In this document: positions 17,020-25,622 of the stretch, piece after piece
Layout: each line of letters begins with the position of its first letter
Numbering within the stretch: the first letter of the stretch is position 1
Assembly: GCA_029939675.1 (NCBI GenBank)
Contig: JAOZSM010000006.1
Location: 1-34,153 of the forward strand
Source of the DNA: Fidelibacterota bacterium
Lineage (GTDB): Bacteria; Fidelibacterota; UBA8477; JABMPR01
Direction of reading: 5' to 3'
Length of the DNA stretch: 34,153 nt
Translations under genes and position numbers: made by a program
The notes under the pieces: model-generated
The model's database searches: none
Told to the model about the DNA's origin: nothing
Seen by the model: only the letters and a program-made list of their open reading frames with translations

Positions 17020-18924
17020 TTACTCGATCTCTGATGTTGCCCCCACACCTAGACTATCCATGGAGAAAAAGCCGGAGTTATCATAATACCCGGTGAGCTC
17101 AAAGGCCTTATCTACATAATCCATGAGAAACACCAGATCATTTTCCCGACGGGTATCCCCACCCCATTGAACCTGATGCACCAGGCCTTCGTAGGTCGGT
17201 GAATTGATCAGGACATCCCAGAGTTTACTGCCTGATCCACCAGCGTATTGGCTGGCATGCAGCACCATACCCATAGCATCAAAACCCATGAAGTCGTATT
17301 GCTCAGGACGATGTTTAAAAATTCTATTGTATTTATCAGAATACGGTTTGCTGATCTCTTGGAATCCAAGTCGATCACCGGCAACAATGGTTAATTTAGG
17401 GAGATAACTGGCATTTTTCTTCAGCGCATCACGATCCAGCCAATTTTCATCACCCAGAACGTGGGTGACCAGATTATTATGGGCAATCTGAGCGGCTATA
17501 TAGGTGATGCTTCCCTTGTGAATTGGAAAAAATATTCCATCAATATGAGAAAGCTCAACGTGAATAGAGTCACCCCGGGTTGGGCGTGATTTCTTCAGGA
17601 TCGGCCGTAGTTGTTCCCGATAGATATTCACAGAATCACCCTCTGAGATCAGACCGCTAAGCAGAGAATCCAGGCGTAGAGAATCAAGCTGCATTTTCTG
17701 GTATAATTCTTCCAGGCCCTGTTCTCTAATTCTGCGAAAATGAACTTTTGAAAGATCAGTAGGGTCTCCTACATACCATCCTTGATATTGGATCAACCCG
17801 CCTAATTCATCTACTCGAGTGGCAAAGTTATCAGCAAACTGCTGGCCATATTCAGTAGAGGGAGCAATAATTGCGAAGGTTTCCAATCCCAACGTTTGCA
17901 CAGCATATTCAGCCATGGCAATTGCTTTGCGTTCCCGGGTGGCTCGAAATTGGAAGATTCCCTGGGAGAGATTAGTCAGATGATCTTCGGTTGCTGCTGG
18001 AGCTATGATGGGAATGCGGTGCCCTTCGAGGACAGCCGCAGTACCCTTGATATTCACATTGGTAAGAGGACCTATCTGAGCGATAATTCGGGGATCATCC
18101 CGGACTTCCCTGGCAATTTTAATACTCTCTGATAATTTACTTTCATTATCAAAGACGTGTAAATTTACTATTTGCTGGCTACTATCCATATAGGTCATGG
18201 CGGCATACCTGACACCATCCAGAAGGGGACTTCCAATAGATGAAAGCGTCCCTGATAAGGGTAAGACTACAGCAACATGGAGCGTATCTGCCTGCGTTTG
18301 ACTGAATCGATTATAAAGCTTCATGGCTCGTTTACGAAGGTCTTCATCGTGGATATAGGGTCTTAGATTAAACAGAATTCCTAAGGATTCACCCTGCTCT
18401 CCATCCTTGAGGAAACGCTCAGCAACCAGCAATGCTAAAAACTGGCCTGTCCGATCAACGGATCTGCTGGCTAAAGCATGAAGATCATCGATATCGCACA
18501 CCGTCCCCACCAAAGATTCTGCATATTCCCTAGCTGCTTTGCGAATTTTTTTATCATTTGTTGTGGCTGCAGAATTAGCAAAATACCAGGCTGCCTCGCG
18601 AGCATCTCCCAGATCCAGATAGATCTCCCCCAGCAGAAATTGAAGATCATCCTGATAATTACTCCCAGGATAAGTTTGGGGGAACTCCCGGGCCAGCATC
18701 AGTGCTCGCTGACTGAATCCCAGTTTATTGTAACAGCGAATCCGCATATAGGATGAAGCAGATCGTTGAGGATTGAGTGAAACACTTTCGTCTGCCAGTT
18801 CTCCAAAAATGCGCAGGGCTTCCCAATAAGCGCCCTGATTGTAAAGAGAAACACCGTCCTTAAAATCAGGACGAGCACTAAATAGCAGTACAGGAAAAAG
18901 AAGAAATAGTATCCAATTACGCAT
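17020..18924 (-). CDS. Exported protein with TPR-like N-terminus and type 1 periplasmic-binding fold (LpoA / amino-acid ABC substrate-binding-like)
   Basis: Signal peptide MRNWILFLLFPVLLFSA; helical TPR-like N-terminal third; then LHVAVVLPLSGTLSSIGSPLLDGVRYAAMTYMD... IGPLTNVNIKGTAAVLEGHRIPIIAPAATEDHL. Confidence 0.82.
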   Translation of the reverse strand: MRNWILFLLFPVLLFSARPDFKDGVSLYNQGAYWEALRIFGELADESVSLNPQRSASSYMRIRCYNKLGFSQRALMLAREFPQTYPGSNYQDDLQFLLGEIYLDLGDAREAAWYFANSAATTNDKKIRKAAREYAESLVGTVCDIDDLHALASRSVDRTGQFLALLVAERFLKDGEQGESLGILFNLRPYIHDEDLRKRAMKLYNRFSQTQADTLHVAVVLPLSGTLSSIGSPLLDGVRYAAMTYMDSSQQIVNLHVFDNESKLSESIKIAREVRDDPRIIAQIGPLTNVNIKGTAAVLEGHRIPIIAPAATEDHLTNLSQGIFQFRATRERKAIAMAEYAVQTLGLETFAIIAPSTEYGQQFADNFATRVDELGGLIQYQGWYVGDPTDLSKVHFRRIREQGLEELYQKMQLDSLRLDSLLSGLISEGDSVNIYREQLRPILKKSRPTRGDSIHVELSHIDGIFFPIHKGSITYIAAQIAHNNLVTHVLGDENWLDRDALKKNASYLPKLTIVAGDRLGFQEISKPYSDKYNRIFKHRPEQYDFMGFDAMGMVLHASQYAGGSGSKLWDVLINSPTYEGLVHQVQWGGDTRRENDLVFLMDYVDKAFELTGYYDNSGFFSMDSLGVGATSEIE

Positions 18925-18927
18925 TGC

Positions 18928-20754
18928 TCACTCCACCGTCACACTCTTGGCTAAATTTCGCGGTTGATCCACATTACATCCTCGCTCCACAGCTATATAA
19001 TACGATAAGAGCTGTAAGGGTATCACGTTTAGGATGGGTGCTGTAAATGACAGAGCCGGTGGAACATACAGAACATGATCCGCTACATCCTTGATACGTG
19101 TATCACCCTGAGTGGCCAGGGCAATTACCCGTCCATGACGGGCTTTGACTTCTTCAATATTACTGATGATCTTATCATAGGTCTTATCCTGAGGCGCGAT
19201 AGCCACAATGGGCATTGACCGATCGATGAGAGCAATGGGACCATGCTTCATTTCGGCTGCAGGATAACCCTCGGCATGGATATAAGAAATCTCTTTGAGT
19301 TTGAGTGCGCCTTCAAGCGCTACGGGAAAATTTACACCGCGTCCCAGATACAGAAAATTAGAGGCATCAGCATAAAGTTTGGCAATCTCTGCAATTTGGT
19401 CAGCCTGTTTAAGCAGCCATTCCACATCTTCAGGCAGGCGTTGCATAGCCTGGGCGATCTCCAGTCCATCGGCATCGCTCATACCCATAAGGCGGGCCAG
19501 CTTCAGTGTTAAAAGTGATAGAACAGTGACCTGTGAAGTAAACGCCTTGGTGGAGGCCACCCCAATCTCGGGGCCAGCATGAATGTATACTCCAGCCTCA
19601 GTTTCCCGGGCGATGGAACTCCCAACAACGTTACAAATACCTAGAACGGTAGCATCCCGATTTTTGGCTTCTTGAATAGCCGCCAGTGTGTCAGCCGTCT
19701 CTCCGGACTGGCTGATGGCAAAAACGATGGATTTTGTATCTACCAGGGGTTCACGATAGCGAAATTCACTGGCGTACTCTACTTCACTAGGCAAGCGGGC
19801 AAATTGCTCAAACATCATTTCGCCAATGAGAGCAGCGTGCCAGGAGGTACCACAGGCAGTAAAATAGCGCTGGTCAGCATGCAGGATGGAACCAATCATA
19901 TGGTTGAGTCCACCGAGGTGGGCGTTGCCTTCTTCAGGAAGCAGCCGGCCTCGCATGGCATCATGAATGGTTTGAGGCTGACTAAAAATCTCCTTAAGCA
20001 TAAAATGCTCAAAGCCACCCTTTTCGACCTCTTCCAGATTGAAAGTAATCTTGTGAATCTTTTTGGCTATCTGATTTTCGTCACTGGAATAAGTCTTGAT
20101 GCCATCGGGAGTTAGAACACCAATTTCCTCATTATCCAAATAGATAACATCTTTGGAATATTTCAAGATTGCAGCAACATCAGAAGCGACAAAATATTCA
20201 TTCTCTCCTACAGCCATGATCAGGGGCGCACCCTTTCGAGTACAAACAATCTTTTCTGGTTCATCAGCATGAATAATTGCCAGACCATAAGCGCCGATAA
20301 CATGTGAAAGAGCTTCTCGAACTGCAGATTCCAGGTTCCCATGGTAAGCCTGACTGATGAGAGCGACTACCACCTCAGTATCGGTATCACTACTGAATTC
20401 ATAACCACTATTCTCGAGTTCATCCCGTAAAATCTTATAGTTTTCAATGATTCCATTATGGACCAGAGCAACTTTGCCATCCTGGCTGACGTGAGGATGG
20501 GCATTATCCACAGTCGGTGGTCCATGAGTAGCCCAACGGGTATGACCAATAGCAACCGGACTGCTGGTTTGTTGTTGAGCTAAAGCCCCCTGAAGTTTAT
20601 TCACCTTGCCTGTAACCTTCTCCAGGTTAATGCCGGTAACATTCAGTAAAGCAATACCACAGGAATCATAGCCACGATATTCCAAGCGCTGCAAGCCCTC
20701 AATTACTACGGGAATGGCGTTATTCTGACCAATGTATCCTACAATACCACACAT
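18928..20754 (-). CDS. glmS: Glutamine-fructose-6-phosphate aminotransferase (isomerizing)
   Basis: MCGIVGYIGQ N-terminal Cys nucleophile, GHTRWATHGPP, SQSGETADTLAA, C-terminal LAKSVTVE. Confidence 0.98.
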   Translation of the reverse strand: MCGIVGYIGQNNAIPVVIEGLQRLEYRGYDSCGIALLNVTGINLEKVTGKVNKLQGALAQQQTSSPVAIGHTRWATHGPPTVDNAHPHVSQDGKVALVHNGIIENYKILRDELENSGYEFSSDTDTEVVVALISQAYHGNLESAVREALSHVIGAYGLAIIHADEPEKIVCTRKGAPLIMAVGENEYFVASDVAAILKYSKDVIYLDNEEIGVLTPDGIKTYSSDENQIAKKIHKITFNLEEVEKGGFEHFMLKEIFSQPQTIHDAMRGRLLPEEGNAHLGGLNHMIGSILHADQRYFTACGTSWHAALIGEMMFEQFARLPSEVEYASEFRYREPLVDTKSIVFAISQSGETADTLAAIQEAKNRDATVLGICNVVGSSIARETEAGVYIHAGPEIGVASTKAFTSQVTVLSLLTLKLARLMGMSDADGLEIAQAMQRLPEDVEWLLKQADQIAEIAKLYADASNFLYLGRGVNFPVALEGALKLKEISYIHAEGYPAAEMKHGPIALIDRSMPIVAIAPQDKTYDKIISNIEEVKARHGRVIALATQGDTRIKDVADHVLYVPPALSFTAPILNVIPLQLLSYYIAVERGCNVDQPRNLAKSVTVE

Positions 20755-21004
20755 ATATCTACTCTCGTTTTATTAATTAATCAGTGAAGGGTCATTAGAG
20801 ATTTACACAGGACCTTTTGGATGTGAGTTCTATCGTTCCAGATTGGGAATGTGGTTTTTGATAATATATCACTATTAATCTCTCATCAGTTATGTTCAAC
20901 ATTGTACAAAAAAAATATGGTTCTCTGAATCAAATTACGTTCAGGCAACCACTACCAATACTATTAGTAATTAACCAGACTATTTGATGGCAGGGGATTC
21001 AATG

Positions 21005-22537
21005 CTATTCCCACTCGATAGTTCCAGGTGGTTTGGAGGTTACATCATAAACAACGCGATTTATGCCATTCACGGAATTTACGATCTTACTGGAAACCTC
21101 AGCAATGATCTCATAGGGAATTCTGACCCAATCAGCAGTCATCCCATCCAGACTATGGACTGCTCGAATTGCCAGGACATTTTCATAGGTTCGTTTATCA
21201 CCCATCACCCCCACCGTTCTAAGCGGGAGCAACACGGTAAAAGCCTGCCAGATTTTATCGTACCAACCAGTTTCGTACAGGGTTTCAATAAATATTCTAT
21301 CAGCTGCTCTAAGAATTTCCAGACGATCTTCGCTGACCTCACCCAGGCACCTTACTGCCAGTCCTGGTCCTGGAAAAGGATGTCGACCAATAATCTTGAC
21401 TGGCACATTTAAGACTCTTCCAACTGCGCGCACTTCATCTTTAAACAGTTCTTTAAATGGTTCAATAACTTTCAGGGACATCTTTTCCGGTAAACCGCCG
21501 ACGTTATGGTGACTTTTAATGGTGACGGCATGTCCCGAAACAGCCCCGCTTTCGATGACATCCGGATAGAGAGTACCTTGAGCCAAAAACTCGATATCCT
21601 GGTGTTGAGCAGCAACTTCTTCAAAAGATTCAATGAAAACCCGACCGATAATTTTGCGTTTCTGCTCTGGTTCTTTAACACCAACCAATTCGGAGAGAAA
21701 TGCCTGGGAGTAATTATGCTGAAATATTTTGATATGCGAAGCCTCAAAAAGACTCCTTACTTCCTCAGTCTCATTGGCTCTTAATAATCCATTATCAATA
21801 AAAACCGGAATACAGCGATCACCAATGGCATCGTGCATGAGAAATGCCAGAACTGATGAATCCACACCCCCACTCAACCCCAGTAACACTTTTTTAGCTC
21901 CAACCGTATCACGGATAGACTGAATGGCATCTTCCACAAAACTCGAGGATGTCCAATCACGCGAGAAATCAGCTACTTTGAATAAAAAGTTACTAATGAT
22001 AGTCTGCCCCTGGACGGTATGATTAACCTCCGGGTGAAACTGAACTGCATAGAGCGGCTTGAGGGTATGGGCAATTCCTGCAATAAGATCGCCTGAGGAG
22101 CGGGCTATTATTTTAAAATCAGCTGGGATTGAATCTACATGGTCGCCATGACTCATCCAAACTTGAGAGCCCTCAGAAACGCCTTCAAACAGTTGGCTGT
22201 CAACAGGAAAATGAACCCCCATGGGTCCATATTCTCTGGTAACTCCAGGTACAACACTGCCTTTAAAGTGCCGGGTCATTAGCTGAAGACCATAGCAAAC
22301 ACCCAGAATTGGTAAATTTAGCTCAAAGATATCAGGGTCGATCTGCGGTGCGCCTTCTTCAAAGCTACTATTCGGTCCACCTGACAGGATTAGTGCTTTA
22401 GCGCCCAACTCCTGAATTTCCACGGCTGTTAAATCAGAGTGAACAATGCGACAATACACCTGTTCCTCTCGAATTCGGCGAGCGATCAGCTGGGTGTATT
22501 GTGATCCAAAATCAAGGATTAGCACCAGCTCATGCAT
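21005..22537 (-). CDS. guaA: GMP synthase (glutamine-hydrolysing)
   Basis: LILDFGSQYTQLIARRIREE, GVCYGLQLM, VLLGLSGGVDSSVLAFLMHDAIG, RHPFPGPGLAVRCLGE, C-terminal SKPPGTIEWE. Confidence 0.98.
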   Translation of the reverse strand: MHELVLILDFGSQYTQLIARRIREEQVYCRIVHSDLTAVEIQELGAKALILSGGPNSSFEEGAPQIDPDIFELNLPILGVCYGLQLMTRHFKGSVVPGVTREYGPMGVHFPVDSQLFEGVSEGSQVWMSHGDHVDSIPADFKIIARSSGDLIAGIAHTLKPLYAVQFHPEVNHTVQGQTIISNFLFKVADFSRDWTSSSFVEDAIQSIRDTVGAKKVLLGLSGGVDSSVLAFLMHDAIGDRCIPVFIDNGLLRANETEEVRSLFEASHIKIFQHNYSQAFLSELVGVKEPEQKRKIIGRVFIESFEEVAAQHQDIEFLAQGTLYPDVIESGAVSGHAVTIKSHHNVGGLPEKMSLKVIEPFKELFKDEVRAVGRVLNVPVKIIGRHPFPGPGLAVRCLGEVSEDRLEILRAADRIFIETLYETGWYDKIWQAFTVLLPLRTVGVMGDKRTYENVLAIRAVHSLDGMTADWVRIPYEIIAEVSSKIVNSVNGINRVVYDVTSKPPGTIEWE

Positions 22538-22627
22538 ATGGACCCCCTATAAAAGCTGCTTGCCATTCTCCATTTCCCGAGCTTGGTTCTTCGCTTATCG
22601 GCTTCACCCTCACAAACCACCGGGCGG

Positions 22628-22642
22628 GCAGAGAACGCAAAG
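22628..22642. repeat. Intergenic repeat phrase GCAGAGAACGCAAAG
   Basis: Exact 15-mer identical to 3601-3615 inside MITE-like copy A; lies in the guaA-surE gap. Confidence 0.55.
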
Positions 22643-22713
22643 TATTTTTAAGTAAATACAAATAGATTAGTCGCATTGCAGTAGCTCTCAATTGATTGTT
22701 CAATGGGGCTGAA

Positions 22714-23484
22714 TTACCTTAGTTCCAGATTCCAGGATCGCAGGGATTCCAGAAAATTATGGTTGGTTAGTTCATAGTGAAGCGGAGTAATTGATACACA
22801 GCCTGATCTAACTGCGTTTTCATCTAGATCAGGATCGGAATCTTTGTAGACTCGTGTACCGGAAAGCCAGTAATAAATGCGTTTCCGTGGATCTTCCCGG
22901 CGTTCCAATTTTTCCTGATAGGTACCACTCCCCTGCCTGGTAATGCAAAACCCTTTGAAAGATTCATAATCTCCAGCTGGTACGTTAACATTTAGAAGAG
23001 TCCCTTTGGGCAGGCCTGCATCAAGCATTCGATCAACCATTATCTTAGCAACCTTAGCTGCCGCAGAAAAATCTTTTTGGCTAAAAGAGTCCAATGATAT
23101 GGCCATGGCAGGGATATCTAATATGGTACCTTCATATGCTGCTGAGACAGTACCTGAATAGATAATATCCACACCTACGTTAGCACCCTGATTAATTCCT
23201 GAGATAACCAATTCAGGCCTGGGAACCAATTTTCCATTGATCGCCAATTTGACACAATCTGCCGGTGTTCCCCCGATACCCCAACCAAAATGAGTATCAT
23301 CTCTAAATATTTCAGTCACTTTCAGGGGATCAGAAATTGTGATCGCGTGTCCCATGGCACTCATTTCCGAGATGGGTGCTACCACATAAACATCAGCAGA
23401 ATCAGCAAAGATATCTGCCAGAGCAAGAATACCCGGGGCATTAATGCCATCATCATTTGTTAGTAGAATCTTAGGCTTGGACAT
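22714..23484 (-). CDS. surE: 5'/3'-nucleotidase SurE
   Basis: ILLTNDDGINAPGILALA, MSAMGHAITI, GTPADCVKLAI, VISGINQGANVGVDIIYSGTVSAAYEG. Confidence 0.97.
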   Translation of the reverse strand: MSKPKILLTNDDGINAPGILALADIFADSADVYVVAPISEMSAMGHAITISDPLKVTEIFRDDTHFGWGIGGTPADCVKLAINGKLVPRPELVISGINQGANVGVDIIYSGTVSAAYEGTILDIPAMAISLDSFSQKDFSAAAKVAKIMVDRMLDAGLPKGTLLNVNVPAGDYESFKGFCITRQGSGTYQEKLERREDPRKRIYYWLSGTRVYKDSDPDLDENAVRSGCVSITPLHYELTNHNFLESLRSWNLELR

Positions 23485-24322
23485 AGAGAATATCGAGTAT
23501 TTCAGTCATCTGCTGCTTGAGATCATCGCGGGCAACAATTAAATCAAGGAAACCCTTTTCAAGTAAAAATTCAGCTCGCTGAAAACCTTTAGGAAGATCT
23601 GCCCCGATTGTTTGCTTGATAACCCGGGGGCCGGCAAAACCAATCAGCGCTCCAGGTTCGGCAATATTGACATCACCTAACATAGCAAAGCTGGCAGTTA
23701 CACCACCTGTGGTAGGATCAGTCATCAGTGAAATGTAGGGGATTTTTTCATCAGCTAACTGACTCAATTTGGCAGAGGTCTTGGCCATCTGCATCAAAGA
23801 ATAAGCCCCTTCCATCATTCGGGCACCACCAGATGCTGAGATAATGATCAGGGGATACCTTTTTTCCCGGGCAAGGTCAGCTGCCCGAGCTAATAGTTCT
23901 CCCACGGCAGAGCCCATACTGCCACCAATAAACGAAAAGTCCATAACAGCCAATACCACTGGCTTCTTATTCATGCGCCCTTCAATCACTTGAACGGCCT
24001 CATTTCTACCTGTCTTTTGTTGGGCTGCAGAGAGTTGTTCGCTATACTTTTTCTGGGCTTTGAACTTAAGGGGATCTTTAGGTTTGATCTGCTGAAAACG
24101 GGATTGACGACCATCAGAATCCAACAAGATTTCAATGTAGTTTGAGGCTGGAATTCTAAAATGATAACCACACTTATAGCAGACATTATTACTCTGCTGT
24201 AACTCAGCTTTATATAGAATCTGCCGACAGCTGGGACACTTGACCCAGAGACCCTCCTGGATGTTCTTCTTCTCAGCACTTTCGGTTTGAATATTTTTAT
24301 CTTTACGACGAAACCAACTCAT
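23471..24322 (-). CDS. accD: Acetyl-CoA carboxylase carboxyltransferase subunit beta
   Basis: Zinc ribbon CPSC...CYKCG; MDFSFIGGSMGSAVGE; SASGGARMMEGAYSLMQMAKTSA; TDPTTGGVTASFAMLGDVNIAEP. Overlaps surE by 14 nt. Confidence 0.97.
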   Translation of the reverse strand: MSWFRRKDKNIQTESAEKKNIQEGLWVKCPSCRQILYKAELQQSNNVCYKCGYHFRIPASNYIEILLDSDGRQSRFQQIKPKDPLKFKAQKKYSEQLSAAQQKTGRNEAVQVIEGRMNKKPVVLAVMDFSFIGGSMGSAVGELLARAADLAREKRYPLIIISASGGARMMEGAYSLMQMAKTSAKLSQLADEKIPYISLMTDPTTGGVTASFAMLGDVNIAEPGALIGFAGPRVIKQTIGADLPKGFQRAEFLLEKGFLDLIVARDDLKQQMTEILDILYVQA

Positions 24323-24489
24323 TTATAGTCCTAACGGCTTAATAATTTACAGGTATTTAAACCTTGGACATAATAACCTGTAAAGCAAGTTATACCAATT
24401 AAACCTCATAATGTGCAGTGCCTCCTTCATTTTTTCCAGTTCTACTGCACTTCAAAATTTGAGTTTAGCAATGGATATCCAAATCATAT

Positions 24490-25170
24490 TTAAAAACTGG
24501 GTGGGACCCATTTTTTGGCTTCGTATTTGACATTGTAAAAAGGTTCAAGTTCATCCAGATCAGTCACGATGTTTACTCCCCGTAACCCAGCGAGCAGGGC
24601 AACTTGACCTGCATCAGCAGCCTGATGATAAAATCGCTGCTGAACTGAAGCGGCTGCCTGGTCAGTTTGAAGCCACTGTTCAAAACCACGGTCGGCAATT
24701 CCAAAATAGTGATCAACCTGTTTGTTAGCCAAAGTATCCCATGTATCATAGTGAAATTCAGGCGTGGTGATTAACCCACTTTCCCCAAGCTGATAATCGG
24801 CATAGTGCACAAAATTGCGATGGGAGAAGATCACCGCTCGACAGAGTCCCTTAAGACTGTGTCTGAGACCGAAGGCCATGGCATCAGTAGTAAGGATAGG
24901 CATCAAGGGAAGATCAAGCGTAAGCGCAAGTGCTTTCATGGTTGCCAGACCAATCCGTAAACCGTTGAAACTACCAGGTCCGATGGCAATGGCCAAAGCT
25001 TGCACGGGAATTTTCCGGGAGCGACTGTCTGTGAGTGCTTCTTTTAAAAATGGAGAGAGTTTCTCAATATGAATCTGCCCACCAGATGCCTCTCGGTTGA
25101 AAATGATCTCACCCTCATGGGCTGTAGCGACAGAGCACACAACCGAGGAAGTATCACACGCCAGGATCAT
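24490..25170 (-). CDS. tsaB: tRNA threonylcarbamoyladenosine biosynthesis protein TsaB
   Basis: MILACDTSSVVCSVATAHEG, AIAIGPGSFNGLRIGLATMKALA; start overlaps the tsaE stop. Confidence 0.93.
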   Translation of the reverse strand: MILACDTSSVVCSVATAHEGEIIFNREASGGQIHIEKLSPFLKEALTDSRSRKIPVQALAIAIGPGSFNGLRIGLATMKALALTLDLPLMPILTTDAMAFGLRHSLKGLCRAVIFSHRNFVHYADYQLGESGLITTPEFHYDTWDTLANKQVDHYFGIADRGFEQWLQTDQAAASVQQRFYHQAADAGQVALLAGLRGVNIVTDLDELEPFYNVKYEAKKWVPPSF

Positions 25171-25622
25171 AGTTTAAACTCCAACACCCGAGGTGAATTT
25201 ATTAGAATTTCACGTCCATTCTCATCATCGTCCACATGCCTAAAATGAAAGCCAAAAGCATCCTCTGGAATGGCATCTGCAACGATATCAGCCCATTCTA
25301 TAATGATGATGGCACCTGAATCATAATACTCCCAGATTCCCATGGAAATCAATTCTGCCCCTGATTTGAGGCGGTAGGCATCAATGTGCACAATTTCCTG
25401 ATTTTTATTACCGTGGTACTCATTGATATATGTAAAGGTTGGGCTAAGGGCAAATTCACGAACTTCGTAATAGCTTGTGATGCCTTGCGTAAAAGTTGTT
25501 TTGCCACTGGCCAGGTTGCCCCTCATTGCCAGTACATCACCTGGCTTCAATTGGGCGGCAAGCTGCTGGGCAAGTAACTTGGTTTCCTCTGCGGTATTAG
25601 TTTTAAAGTGATAACGCTGCAT
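25167..25622 (-). CDS. tsaE: tRNA threonylcarbamoyladenosine biosynthesis ATPase TsaE
   Basis: Walker A-like MRGNLASGKTTFTQGI, SPTFTYINEYHG, VHIDAYRLKSGAEL, IIIEWAD. Confidence 0.94.
   Translation of the reverse strand: MQRYHFKTNTAEETKLLAQQLAAQLKPGDVLAMRGNLASGKTTFTQGITSYYEVREFALSPTFTYINEYHGNKNQEIVHIDAYRLKSGAELISMGIWEYYDSGAIIIIEWADIVADAIPEDAFGFHFRHVDDDENGREILINSPRVLEFKL

Noticed and set aside
19672-20115. 147-aa plus-strand ORF antisense to glmS
   Set aside because: Fully inside a highly conserved gene on the other strand; composition fits a shadow ORF. The other plus-strand ORFs of 60-98 aa were rejected likewise.
20755-21004. glmS ribozyme or riboswitch upstream of glmS
   Set aside because: The gap has no recognisable conserved ribozyme core and the host does not look like a Firmicute; only an AT-rich leader is visible.
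22538-22713. Purine riboswitch upstream of guaA
   Set aside because: I could not identify the conserved three-way junction; the gap instead contains the 15-mer repeat phrase.
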